The notes under the pieces: model-generated | The model's input: only the letters and a program-made list of their open reading frames with translations | The model's database searches: none | What the model was told of the DNA's origin: nothing | Shown: piece after piece, positions 22,933 through 35,045 of the stretch | Position numbering within the stretch: the first letter of the stretch is position 1 | Layout: the number at the start of each line of letters is the position of its first letter | Made by a program: the position numbers and the translations under genes | From: Akebia trifoliata | Lineage: Eukaryota; Streptophyta; Magnoliopsida; Ranunculales; Lardizabalaceae | Length of the DNA stretch: 64,000 bases | NCBI GenBank assembly: GCA_017979445.1 | Contig: JADQWC010000339.1 | Coordinates: 28,930 to 92,929, forward strand | Direction: 5' to 3'

Positions 22933-24218
22933 CTACAATAAGCGTTCAAGTACTTATGGGAGAGAGAAAATAGCAGCAGAAGCATCACAAGAGGACATAC
23001 TGGGTAGGTCCTCGCAAAGATAAATAAGTTCTCCAGTGATATGAAATCGCTTCCCTTACCATTCAAATTCAAAATAACGTATATAAAGCATGCACTAAAC
23101 TGAAAATCAGTAACAGAAGGGTTGCAGACGATGACAAAGGAAAGACTAATGTACCTAAAATAACTTGTTATAGTAGTTAGTAACATCAAACAATAGTCCT
23201 TATAGTAATATATACGTTTGCCTCTAGTTATGTAATTGATAGTCACACTACATGGATTAAGGTTTTGAATTCTACATAAATAGTAACTTCTTTGGGGATA
23301 GTGTCCATGTTTGGCACAAACATGTCCATGTATCAGTTTCATAATTACAACTTGTTCCCTTGTATAGTTGCTTATTCATATGTTGGTTCATATTATCATC
23401 TTGGGAAATGTGTATAGTTGTTAAAAACTTTCAGCATTATGTGCTTGAAACACCTAACTTTAGAAAGTTTTAATTCTCCAATTCTTTATAACTTAACAAT
23501 GTTTTCTAAAATTAGGTTATGTTCCTTGAAATCAATCCAAAGGAGTATCATTCATCTAATGGAACTTATTAAAATAGAAATCTGAACTACAAATTCACAA
23601 AATCAAATCTAATAGATAATAATAGTCAATAAAAATATAAGGAAAAAAGAGCTTTAACTTCAAATCCAAATCCTAAACAAACCAATATCTTGAACTTGTA
23701 AGAATATCTACCATTACAAACTTGTAATCTAAACAAAATCATCTAAAATTCAAAAAACTTTCATAAATGAAAAGCAAAATCAACAAAGAGAGAGAGAGAG
23801 AGAGACTCACCAGCTGAGGTTGAGGGTTTAAGTCCCTCCCTCCGCTCTTGACAGTACAGGCCAAATAGGGTGGCGAAACAATTTGGCGTCAACCCTCACG
23901 ACAACGACCATGAAGCAGGTACTACATAAAGCGATGAAATCAGGGGCCGAACCAAGCCTCTAAACGGAAGGGTCGACTGAAACCCCAATCGAAACTCAAA
24001 CGGAAAAACAAATTGTTAAAACTCCAAGTTTTAGGAATTTTAAAGAAATTGAGAGAATGAAAAGAAGAGAAAAGAAAATGGCAGAGAAAAAATAACAGAG
24101 TTTTGAAGCTTTGTTTTCTAAAATTCCAGCGAAAATTTTGCGTCAAGGTTGTGCAGCGTTTCTTTAAAAAAAAGGGCTAGTTATGTAAAGGGTGGAGTAT
24201 GTATTGTACAACTGTAGA
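22933..24218. other. Non-coding stretch, possible minus-strand 5' exon at about 23,806-24,170
   Basis: No protein supported. A (GA)n run lies at 23,786-23,805. Just beyond it, reading minus, pyrimidine-rich sequence from about 24,120 ends in CTCAGCTG followed by GTGAGT, a good donor, so this resembles a 5'-UTR exon. I cannot tie it to ISA3, FAM91 or another gene. The 167-codon minus-strand ORF at 22,839-23,342 is intron-like sequence reading past an ISA3 exon in the wrong frame. Confidence 0.35.
23786..23805. repeat. (GA)n microsatellite
   Basis: About ten GA dinucleotides next to a candidate splice donor on the minus strand. Confidence 0.95.
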
Positions 24219-24983
24219 ACAAACAATCCACTGGTATATTCAATTAAAAAAATTTTAATAAAAGAGGACTCACTAAATCGAATTTTTTCTATAAAAAATA
24301 ATTACTTTTTTAGTGGCGGATATATTCATCCACTACTATATTCAATTTAACAATAAAAAATTGATAAAGAGAAACTCATTAACCAAATTTTTTTATATTA
24401 AAAAAAATTGATTTTTAAGTGGCGTATATAATAATCTGCTGCTATATTCAATTTAAAAAAAGAAGAACTCAGTAGACCAAAATTTTTATATAAAAAAATT
24501 AATTTTTTAGTGGCGAATATATTAATCCACTGCTATATTCAATTTAAAAAAAAAATTGATAAAGAGGAAAACATTAACCAAATTTTTTATATTAAAAAAT
24601 TAATTTTTTAGTGGCGAATATAATAATCCACTGTTATATTCAATTTAAAAAAAAAGGAACTCAGTAAACCAAAATTTTTATATAAAAAAATTAATTTTTT
24701 AGTGGCGGATATATTAATATGCTGCTATATACAATTTTTAAAAAAATTGATAAAGAGGAACTCATTAAATCGAAGTTTTTATATAAAAAATGATTTGTTA
24801 GTGGAGGATATATCAATCCGCTGCTATATTCAATTTAAAAAAAGAACTCACTAAACCAAACATTTTATATTAAAAAAATTCATTTTGTTGTGGAAAATAT
24901 TCTAATCCGCTGTTATATTCAATTTAAAATAAATTGATAAAGAGGAACTTATTAACCAAACTTTTTATATTAAGAAAAAAAAA
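24219..24983 (+). repeat. Tandem array of about 100-bp units (CACTA-like subterminal repeats), left part
   Basis: About seven diverged copies of a unit with TTAGTGGCGGATATATTAAT, CCGCTGCTATATTCAATTT, an A-rich tract and GATAAAGAGGAACTCATTAA. Each unit contains a short inverted pair (GCGGAT/ATCCGC). The same unit in the same orientation resumes at 35,594 after the MULE, so the array was split by that insertion. Short GC-containing inverted motifs of this kind are typical of CACTA subterminal regions. Confidence 0.7.
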
Positions 24984-26600
24984 GAGTTCGGCTCTCCCAC
25001 GGTCATTCATGGGAGAGTAGTATGTGAACTACTACTATTGCCGTCCGATTTCATCAATATAAATCTCAAGATAATTGCCACGTCTGCCACTTACTACGTC
25101 ATTCTCCTCATCTTTCTCCTATGCACTCCAACTAAGAAAACCCAAATTGCTAGAGTTTCTCTCCCAAAATCGTACCAGCAACCAACCCTTCTTTTCTGTA
25201 ACGTGGATCAAGCTTTGATGAATGAAATATCAAGCTTTGATGATAGAAACTAACGAAGCCCATGCCATCAAATATAGAGATTCTATCTTTCTCTGTTTGG
25301 ATACATGATTTGGAATAAAAACACTACTAGTAACTTGAAATCTTCTTCTTCTTGTTAAGTCCTGTGAACATTTTATTTAGTTTCTTTTATTTTCTCTCTA
25401 AGTCTACATGTTCTGAGTTTCTTTTTTCGGTAATTGGATTTTTCTTGCTCTCATGATCTTAGGTGTTTTGGTTCTAATTTTGAAGTTTGGGCAAATTTAA
25501 GAGATTTTGATACTTGGTTTTGGATTTATTCCTAAAAATGCTAAGCTTCTCTAGTCTATTAATTTTTAATTCAACTGACCCTTCTTTATTTAATTTGGAT
25601 ACATGGCATTTACACAAAATTTCTTCCAATTTCAATTATTTTAGCTTCCCTTATCATTAAGGATTTATGTACACTACTTGGTGAAACTTACATTACTACA
25701 TGCATGATCTGCAGTAAAGAAAACAAAAAGGGCTCTTAATGCTTGTAGGTGACATACATTTTTACCTCCAAATACATCAAGTTGCCTCTAAACGTAACAA
25801 TTAACATAAATTTTGATCATGACAGAGAAAAAGAATGTGTTCTACCATGTTGGCTTTTGTTTCTCAATTGGTTTTCATTTTTTTTTTTTCATTTCTCTTT
25901 TTTTTTTTTCCTGTTTGGTTGGAATTTACTCAAGCTGATCCATTTTTCCCCTCCATGGCTTGAGGATCTGAATTGAGCAGAGCTGACTCACATATACACA
26001 CATAAGTGCATTTGCATTGTTGAATTCTCCGCAATAGTTGGGAGTAGAAAATATGGTAACCTGCTCTACAAAGAACTCGTATCCATCTTCAACAACCTAA
26101 TCATCATTTTCGTTAGAAATAGAGATTACAATATGATATTCTACTACTCTTTAGACACAAAATAAGTTGCAGGTTTCATTAATTGAGATCACAGGGACTA
26201 GGGTCAATTCTTTGTTTTCTTATCACCAGGAAGTTTTTTCTTATTGTAGTACTGTTATTATCACATAGTGGTATGTTTGGCTTATTATAGTAACATCCCT
26301 AAACCTTAAAGTTAGAAAATGTCATTTCAAAAAGAAATACTCGGTGAGCGCGGCATATGAGATAGAGGTCATGTTTTGTCAAGAACTAGCCCACCTTGTT
26401 AGGACTAAAAGTATAGGAGACACCCCTATCATTCACCCCCCCCCCATCCTTTAATGTCTCTATTAGGATCTACCCAAAGGAGATCACACAAGAGACCTTG
26501 ATCTGGCACGTCAACTGACCTCTCAATAGCTCTTATTTGATCCAAGCTTTCCATCTCTGGTGAAAGCCCACCGTGCATGCATAATATCTTATCAATAATG
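24984..26600 (+). repeat. Left terminal inverted repeat of the MULE (about 1.6 kb)
   Basis: Aligns by eye, in reverse complement, with 33,255-35,593 from the outer CTCTCCCACGG block through a CTTCTTCTTCTTG-type tract, an ACATGGCATTTACACAAAAT-type block and the PP1 exons. It lacks the roughly 0.7-kb segment present at 34,310-35,045 of the right arm. Confidence 0.8.
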
Positions 26601-26620
26601 ATTGCTGCCTCTAAACACAT
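25926..26620 (-). pseudogene. Protein phosphatase 1 (TOPP-type) fragment in left MULE arm
   Basis: Minus strand: [35 protein letters not shown], then after a C-run frameshift GVSYTFSPNKVG and ICRAH (exon end about 26,343), an intron of about 240 bases, and [31 protein letters not shown] to a stop at 25,926. These are the C-terminal half motifs of the PP1 catalytic subunit, which dephosphorylates Ser/Thr; HGG and the APNYCGEFDN-type block are metal/active-site regions. The N-terminal metal-binding motifs (GDxHG, GDxVDRG) are absent. A stop after KVG and a small deletion (AERQL region) add damage. The retained intron indicates capture as genomic DNA. Confidence 0.88.
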
Positions 26621-26757
26621 CTTAAATCACACGGTTCATTGACTAGAAAACTTTGCATTTTAACAGTTTTATTTATTTTGTTTTTATATTTTATTCCACC
26701 AATTTTACTAATAGTTTGACTAGTAATATTTTGACTCATTTTCTTATAGATTTCCAA

Positions 26758-29060
26758 ATGGGATTTGAAAATGATGGGGGTAAGGAGACATATATACAAA
26801 AAGATGATGACTATGAAAAACTTTACATTTACAGTCTTGGAGAAGGCATTAAAGGAAATGATCATAGAATTGAAGAAGACGAAAAAAAGATTCAAGAAGA
26901 AAATTTAGATAATAAAGATGAGTTAAATGATAATGTTATTCGTGATGCACGAATACTAGTTGAAGATGACATGAATGGGTTTTGTCCATGCGTTGGAATG
27001 GAATTTGAATCTCAAGAAGAAGCATACACTTTCTATAATACTTATGCTGGTAAAATGGGATTTAGTGTTCGAAAAAATACATCAAGTAAATCTCAACGTA
27101 CCAAGGATGTGATTGGTCGTATTTATTGTTGTTCCCTTGAAGGGAAGCGAGATCCTAGATTCAAATCTTTTGAAAAAAGAAAAAGGAGTTATGCTGATTT
27201 AAGGACGGGTTGTTGGCTATAAGAAAGAGAAAGGAAGATTAAATGGGTTGTGACCCATGTTGTAGAAAAGCATTACCATAACCTTGTGACTTCAAGTAAA
27301 AGACATATGCTTAAATCTCAACGAAAAATAAGTTAAAGTCATGGTAAAACTATTGAGAATATGCATCTAGTAGGAATTAGAACAAGCCTTATGATGGATT
27401 ACATGGCAGAGGAAGTTGAAGGAGTTCGTAACATTGGTTTTACAAGAAGATATGCAAATAATTATTTGAGTACAAAACGTCAAGGGAAATTAGAAAAAAG
27501 TGATGCTCAAACTGTACTTGATTATCTTCAACGTCAACTGATGGAGAATCTTTCACTTTTTTATTCCATTTAAGTTGACTCAGAGGGTCCCATGATAAAT
27601 TTTTTTTAGGCTGATGCTAGGTCGAGAATGGATTACTACTACTTTGGAGATGTTGTATGTTTTGACCCCACATATGAAACAAATAGGTATAGTATGTCGT
27701 TTGTACCAATTGTAGGCGTCAATCATCATTATCAAACAATATTATTTGATGGTGCATTACTTTATTCTGAAATGAATGAATCTTTTCTATGGGTAATGAA
27801 ATCATGGATGATGGCAATGAATGGAAAACAACTTAACGTAACTCTTACTGATCAAGAATCAACTATTGGTGGAGCTATTGATCAAATTTTGTCAGGTGTC
27901 CGACATAGATTTTGCTTGTGGCATATAAACATAAATGCATTGAAAAATATACCTCATACAATTAATTTGTATAAAGATTTTTCCTGTGAGTTCAATAATT
28001 ATTTGTATAAAAATGAAATATATGAAGAGTTTGAGATTAACTGGGCACAAATGATTGAGAGGTATAGCTTAAGAGAGAATAAGTGGTTGATAAAGTTATT
28101 CGAAAAATGAGAAAAATGGGCATCAGTTTACACGCGTGACATATTTTGTGTAGCTATGTACGACCCAACGAAATGAAAGCATAAATTGTCATTTTCATAA
28201 ATACCTAAAAAAATGTATGCATTTATTTGAGTTTGTTAATCAATAGGAAAAAGCTGTTTTGGATAGACGAGAGGCAGAAAATAATGAAGATTATGATACT
28301 ACTTATAAAATGCCAGTTTTAAGACTTTTCACGAAAATTGAGAAAGAAGCAGCAGGAGCCTACACAAGAATAATCTTTTAGAAGTTTCAAGCCCTTTCTT
28401 ATCGTCATAGAAAAGTTGAGGTAATTGGAACAAGAAGTATATATTATTTGTGGATGGAGGGACATGAGCAATTGATCTGTACTGTTACATATGACTCTTC
28501 TGACACAAGTGCTATCTGTAGTTACTAGTTGTTTGAATTTGCAGGTTATCTATATAGACACATCTTGACGATTTTTGTAGTTGAAGATGTTCAAATTCTT
28601 CTAGCTCGTTACATATTAAAAAGGTAGACAAGAAATGTGAAGTCTGGATTTGTGGTGTTCAATAAAGGTGAAGAAATTCAAGACAATGTTCATGAAACTA
28701 CTACAATTAGATATCGTAAACTTTCTCAAGAAGCAATCAATATCACGACTAAGGCTTCTATATCAACTGAAGTGTATAAGGTGGCGATGCATGGCCTACA
28801 TAATACATTAAGAGACATTGAAGTTGCATTGAAAAATGTAATAATCAACCTAAGGAGCCCAATAAAAGCATTGAAAGATAACATAATGGTGAAACAAGTT
28901 TAATAAGTTCAGAAACCCATTTAAAAAATCAGAAGTCATTACTCGATCCACCTGTTGTGAAGCATAAGGGCCGACTTAAGAGATTTCTATCATGGGTTGA
29001 TAAGTTATCAAAGAGAAAGACAAATGCCAATAAAAAGTACAAAAAAAGTCAGGCCATACT
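26758..29060 (+). pseudogene. FAR1/FHY3-type MULE transposase pseudogene
   Basis: From the Met at 26,758 an acidic N-terminus leads to the FAR1 DNA-binding domain (GMEFESQEEAYTFYNTYAGK, GFSVRKN). Then, across several stops, come KHYHNLVTSSKRH, the MULE transposase core (SRMDYYYFGDVVCFDPTYET, LLYSEMNESFLWVMKSW, VTLTDQEST, RHRFCLWHI), a decayed SWIM zinc-finger region (FEFAGYLYRHIL near 28,530) and a C-terminal tail with DPPVVKHKGRLKRF near 28,940. The catalytic-domain aspartates in DPTY and TDQE are visible. At least six stops or frameshifts. FAR1 proteins are domesticated MURA relatives; its location inside a MULE with inverted ends argues for the element's own transposase rather than a host FAR1 gene. 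Confidence 0.85.
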
Positions 29061-30383
29061 GTCAGGTATCCTTTAACATTATTTATTACTTCATGAATAA
29101 TTATACACACACAGTAAAGATTAATATATTTTGATAATTTATATTATTGGTCCATGTAGTTCACATACCTCAAAAAATTCAATTGGAGGTTCCATTCATA
29201 TATCAAGTCCATATTCTTTGGGAAATAATGACAGAGAGTTATATAATTTAAGTCAAGTAAGTAAATTTTTTACTTTAAATAAGTGATCATCTTCATTTGA
29301 TTTCATTCATTATTATGTTTAATTTGACCTTTTGATACCTTAATTTTATAGGACTGTTACATTGATGTTATCCAACCATCATCAGATGCACCCGATTTTC
29401 GACTTCCTTATTTAAGTCAGGTACCAAATTTTACTTCAATTTTTGACATTTTAAATCATATTGTTAATTTTAAAAAAATATATTGAAAATGAATGGTCAT
29501 ATAGGAATCCTCCGTGATTGACAATAATGTTTGTACAACACGACATGATGAGACATCCACTAATCCAGATCATGCGGTGAATCCACATAAATCTCGTGAC
29601 AATGTGTTCATTGATCTTAATAACTAAGGAAATAATCATCTTTTTTGTTGGTATGTATTCAATATCAGATATTGATTTCCTTAATAACTACAAAATTTCC
29701 TTTTAAATTGACGTATTTTGATAATGTAGATTGTGGACATACATAAGAGCTGATTCTGAAGAGTTATAAAAGATTTGTAGGTTATTAGAAGTTGGAAAGC
29801 AAAAAAGTTGTTTGGTAAAGTAGTGCTTAATAATAAAGTAATAGTAGATCTCTATAAGTGTATGGTTGGAGAATCACAAAAATTTATTGGATGTGCAGAG
29901 AAATCGAGGAAGGCATTTAATCATTTGTTTAGTTTTTCTAGTTTTGAAAGGGATTGTAACATCATTTTATTAACTTATTTGGAATTACTTGGGGTATTTT
30001 TATTTATTTTTTATTTATATTACTTAGGGTATTTCAAATAAGATCGACCATGTTGATACATAAAATTTGTTTTTTGAGTTCGATTCAGTGTTTGTTATTG
30101 TGGGTTTGTGTTTATTGTCAAATTTGTGGTTTATAACCTTCTTGTATTTTTTATTTTTTATTTTTTTTTAAAGAAATTCGGATAACATATATTTCACTCT
30201 AAGAATGATTATAATCTTAACCTATTGCTTCTTTTTGAGTTCTGAGTTGTTATTTTGATTCATGAATTAGTTGTCTTAGCTATAATTGGTTAGTGTTTCT
30301 TTTCAAAATTTTGATTGATGCGAAGAGATGGTTTTTTTTACCCTTACACTAGTTCAGGGATTGCTAAGGGAGCTTTATATATT
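29061..30383. other. Non-coding interior of the MULE
   Basis: AT-rich sequence between the transposase remnant and the pyrophosphorylase fragment. Short open pieces separated by TTTATAG- or AATATAG-like acceptor sites (near 29,160, 29,352 and 29,505) could be decayed 3' exons of the transposase gene. Nothing recognisable. Confidence 0.5.
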
Positions 30384-30839
30384 ACCAACATATGGCCAAC
30401 TCAACAGTGATGTTATTAGTGACTACCCACTCAAAGAAATGATCGAATTCCATAAAGCTCATGGAGGTGAAGCTTTCATAATGGTAACCAAGGTAAGTTT
30501 GGATTTATTTATTATTATCTGATTATCCTATCAATGTTTCTTGGAAAGGAAATCATGTTTCATTAGTTAGGAAACGTAGAGATGAAGTAGGTGACTAAAA
30601 TGTTCATTTTGGATAGGTGGATGAGCCATCGAAGTATGGTGTGGTAGTTATGGGTGGATGCAATATCATGCTTGCATATCAGGCAGCATCATCGAGTGGC
30701 ACTCTATTGTTGGACAATGAGCTCGTGTTGAGAACATGACCATTCTCAGAGAAGATGTGCACACGTGTGATGAAGTCTATAATAACAGGGTGTTGTCGAG
30801 ATCAATTCAAGCATTTTGAAGCTGGAGATTGTTATTTGA
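30384..30839 (+). pseudogene. Captured GDP-mannose pyrophosphorylase (VTC1/CYT1-like) fragment, rearranged
   Basis: Exon-like piece ending at 30,492 (GT donor) reads [30 protein letters not shown]. After a 124-base intron, VDEPSKYGVVVM (from 30,617) is followed directly by a C-terminal segment (HACISGSIIEWHSIVGQ, ARVENMTILREDVH, then after a frameshift SSILKLEIVI and a stop at 30,837-30,839). Both ends match plant mannose-1-phosphate guanylyltransferase, which makes GDP-mannose for ascorbate and cell walls. The large middle of the gene is missing, so two genomic pieces were joined. A TGA replaces Trp after VGQ. Confidence 0.88.
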
Positions 30840-31588
30840 GGGTCGACCAAGAAACTTAACTAAGTACCTCTGCTCATATTTGAACATTTTTTCTTTGTTT
30901 CCTTTTTATTTTTTTCATCTTACTCCTTGGTCTGAACTGTTAAACTAGTAAGTTAACCTATCGAAAAAAAGAGTAATACTAGTAAGTTCTTGTGGATTGA
31001 GGGATATGGTGATGGTTCAGTGTCTTCGTAGGATACATTTGTGTATTTGCTTGTCATGTAATCTTTGATGTAAATTTATAAATATTATTAGTTAATGTGG
31101 TTCCTTTATGGTTCTCTATCATTTATGTGTAGGGTCTGTGATTGTAGGGAATTTGTTTTGAATTAAATACAAAATGCTAGGAAAAATGATCAAAAGAAAA
31201 TGAATTCTACCTTTTGATTGCATGTAGGAAATTATCAAAAGCAATTGCTTCAACTGAAGTGCTACTTTAGCTTTCAACAGTTACCTCTAATGGTGTGGAT
31301 TGATCCAATTACCAATTATTTTTTATAATTTAATGCTCCAAAGTACTATTACATGCTTTCATAGGGTATCAATCAAACACAAAGGAAAAAAAATAAGGCA
31401 ATCACCACAGTTCCTCTGTTCATATCTGAACGTTTTTAATAGCTACTAACAAAGCTAAAGAACAACATGGTGGGGTAGTTCCCAAGATAAGAATTTGAGA
31501 GGAAGCCACCAAGGAGAGACAAAAGGTAGTATGTCCCCATCAAGTTTGTCACAATGTTTGTTGATTATGATAGAGAAAAATCCATTTC

Positions 31589-31622
<34 letters not shown>

Positions 31623-33254
31623 TAATGCTCCAAAGCACTATTACATGGTTTCATATGGTATAAATCAAAACACATAAAGAAAAAAAAAACAAAAAACAAG
31701 GTAATCACCACAGTTTTCTTTTCTGATGAGGCTAACCAATCGAATCTAGCTATAAACATATGAGTAGAATTTAGAAAGGAAAAATATTATCAAGACAAAG
31801 AATCTGGGAATACTCATAATGATTAGGAAATGCTCACAACCCTTGTAATCCCAACAATTCCTCTCCTTCCAAAATACCCAAAGGAGATTCTTCCCAAAGA
31901 AACTTGATAACTAAAAGATGAAATTATACAAAATAAATCCAAAAATAAAAACAAGAGGGTTCATCACTCGTTTTTCTTCAAGGAATTATTGATGTGATCC
32001 ATTTTTCGTCACTTGCTTTTCTTCAGGGAATTGTTGAAGTGGTCCCTCCATCACTTGGTTTTCTTTAGGAAATTGTTGACAATATTTCCACAAATGTCTC
32101 TCAGCTTTCTCCATTATTCTAAATGCTTTATGTCATGCACCCTTGTATCCATCTATATATTTATGGCATTCTTCTCAAGGTTCCTGAAAATACGAAAGAA
32201 AAGATGGCAAACGAATCAACTAAGCTTCTTTTAACCTTCAATGAAATCTCCATTCAAACAAACTTAATTAGTGCAAAAATGAATGAGTTTTGTTTGCACT
32301 TGAATACAATTTAGGGTATTAGCATCGACATTTTCTATTTATTTCACATCCTCAGACCATGAAAACCAAACCATCAAAAGAGTGCATTAAAGAAGAATTT
32401 ACAAGTTAAAACTATTTAAACCCACCCAATAAGCATATTACTAAGAACACAAATTTACAATTAAAACCATAATAGAAGTATTGCCCCTTTATAAATAGTA
32501 ATCAGAAAAGAGCATGGCAACAAGCCAATCCCTTAAAAATTAATTTAACTTGCAAGAGAGTGGTTTTGATTTAGTAGAGATATTTAACAAACATCAAATG
32601 AAAAAGGAAAAAAATAAGAGAAGAAGTTTTGACAAAAGCATTAGAATAGAGGGCCACGGATCGATTTGGGAAAAATACCTGCAATGAAGTTCCTACTGCA
32701 ATTGGAGAACCATAAAAGTGTAGAATTGGATAACTAGAAAAACACAAAAACAAAATTAATAGTGAAGAATCATAATGAAAATATATAAAAGAGAAGTGTA
32801 GAAAAGAAATAATAGGCAATGAGATATCAAGCAAGGCCATTACTACTTTAAAAGCTTTTGAGCAACAAAATCACTCATTCCTACAAAAATACCACTTGTA
32901 ATAGCCAGCAAACCAACAAAATATAACTTAAAACCAACAAATAAAGAAAGTCACTTCAAATTCCAAACTTGAAGGCCAAAATTAACTTGGAAACGAGAAT
33001 GGAAATAAACCAACAAACAAATCCCTTCCTCTAAATCGATTCTTTTTAATTTTTTACTAGAATCAAATGAGAGATATCGACTAGGAAAGAAAAATAGAAA
33101 AGGAAGAACAATTATCACTTGGAGATTTAGAAGAAGAACTTACAATGAATATAATGATGCATACCACCCTCAATTATGAAATATAAAATTTGAAACAATT
33201 AAAATTCTATTGGAGCACCCCCCCCCCCACTACGGGGCATATTACAGTGTATTC
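30840..33254. repeat. Non-coding MULE interior with a direct repeat and (GA)n
   Basis: No gene seen on either strand. A block of about 80 bases (AATGCTCCAAAG, ACTATTACATG, AATCACCACAG) occurs at about 31,331-31,410 and again at about 31,625-31,712. (GA)n lies at 31,592-31,619. The rest is AT-rich and unrecognised; a further captured fragment too decayed to read cannot be excluded. Confidence 0.6.
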
Positions 33255-33256
33255 AT

Positions 33257-33918
33257 GATAAGATATTATGCATGCATGGTAGGCTTTCACCAGAGATGGA
33301 GAGCTTGGATCATATAAGAGGTACTGAGAGGCCAGTTGATGTGTCAGATCAAGGTCTCTTGTGTGATCTCCTTTGGGCAGATCTTGATAAAGACATTAAA
33401 TGATGGGGGGGGGGGGATGATTGGGGTGTATCCTATACTTTTGGTCCTGACAAGGTGGGCGAGTTCTTGAAAAAACAAGACCTCGATCCCATATGCCGCG
33501 CTCACCGGGTATTTCTTTTTGAAATGCCATTTTCTAACTTTGGGGTTTAGGGATGTTACTACAATAAGGCAAACATACCACAATGTGATGATAACAATAC
33601 TACAATAAGAAATAACTTCCTGGTGATAAGAAAACAAAGAATTGACCCTAGTCCCTGTGATCTCGATTAATGAAACTTTCAACTTATTTTGTGTCTAAAG
33701 AGTAGTAGAACATCATATTGTAATCTCTATTTCTAACGAATGGTGATTAGGTTGTTGAAGATGGATATGAGTTCTTTGCAGAGAGGCAGCTGGTTACCAT
33801 ATTTTCGGCTCCCAATTATTGTAGAGAATTCAACAATGCAGGTGCACTTATGAGTGTAGATGCGAGTCTGCTCTATTCATTTCAGATCCTTAAGCCATGG
33901 AGGGGAAAAATGGTTTAG
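33257..33918 (+). pseudogene. Protein phosphatase 1 (TOPP-type) fragment in right MULE arm
   Basis: Plus strand: [40 protein letters not shown], then (after a G-run frameshift at about 33,405) [26 protein letters not shown] at 33,508. After a 242-base intron with GT/AG ends, [46 protein letters not shown] to a stop at 33,916-33,918. Better preserved than the left copy in the second exon. Same family and missing N-terminus as the left copy; transcription would run outward towards the element end, mirrored in the left arm. Confidence 0.9.
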
Positions 33919-34309
33919 CTTGAGTAAATTCCAACCAAACGGGAAAAGAAAAAGAAAAGAAAAAATAAATGAAAACCAATTGAAAAATAAAAACCAACAT
34001 GGTAGAACACATTCTTTTTCTCTGCCATGATCAAAGTTTATGTTAATTGTTGTGTTTAGAGACCGCTTGATGTATTTTGAGGCAAAAATGTATGTCACCT
34101 ACAAGCATTAAGAGCCCTTGTTATTTTCTTTGCTGCAGATCATCTATGTAGTAATGTAAGTATCACCAAGTAATGTACATAAATCCTTAACGGTAAAATA
34201 ATTGAAATTGGAAGAAATTTTGTGCAAATGCCATGTATCCAAATTAAATAAAGAAGGGCCAATTGAATTAAAATTAATAGACTAGAGAAGTTCAGCATTT
34301 TTAGAATAT

Positions 34310-35045
34310 TTTACATTCTACGCACATTTATATGTTTCTAACATCTCGGCAATAGAGAAAAGTCCAAATGTTTGGCAAGAGGTAATTTCTATTGTTGTAA
34401 TCATGTTGTATTTACGAAATTACTCACCAACACAATATGCAGAATCATACTAGAAGAAGACAAACATAACAATGAAACAATAGAAAAGGGAAAAAGGAAA
34501 CCATTTGCCTTGAGCCGAAACTCAACTGCGGGTGATGAGAAGGAGACTAGGCAAATGTATACATCTCTATACTAAGCTTTTCTGCATTATCGAAGCTTTG
34601 CCTCGATTGATTTGCTGCTCCTAAATGTTGGTAAAATTGGTGGAATAAAATACGAAAACAAATTTAAAAACAAAATAAATATTTTAGAATTAAGATGGAA
34701 GACCATGAAATGCAAGATTCTACTCTTTTCAATGTCATCAAGGCTTGTACCAACTTTCATGATGTATTTACTAGGAACATCTTGTGGGTACACGTCCACA
34801 AGATGCCCCCCAAACATTCCCTACTTGAAGGTATATGATATATTTAAACTAGTTGAATAGACTACACATGAACTAGTTAAAAACAAGATCCCCCTTAAAA
34901 AAAACAATAAACTCCCTGTGAACATTCATGCTCTATCATTCTAATTCCAAACCATGGAGATAAACAGATCCATACATGAACATATACAAATTAACCAGAG
35001 ACAGTAAAAAAGAGAAATGGGTCTGTCACTATTAGCTATTTTAGG
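34310..35045. other. Extra segment in the right MULE arm
   Basis: This stretch has no counterpart in the left arm, where the flanking sequences are contiguous at about 25,530-25,540. It contains AAAATTGGTGGAATAAAATA, also found (reverse complement) just inside the left arm near 26,690, so it may derive from interior MULE sequence. It is either an insertion here or a deletion in the left arm. No gene. Confidence 0.5.

Noticed and set aside
22839..23342. 167-codon minus-strand ORF
   Set aside because: Only its end overlaps an ISA3 exon and in the wrong frame; the rest is intron-like.
26400..26450. C-run (and the G-run at 33,405-33,417) as a G-quadruplex regulator
   Set aside because: Homopolymer slippage within the PP1 exon copies is the simpler explanation; no flanking G-tract pattern is needed to explain it.
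26758..29060. Functional host FAR1-RELATED SEQUENCE gene
   Set aside because: Multiple stops and frameshifts, and its position inside an inverted-repeat element, favour a dead transposase.
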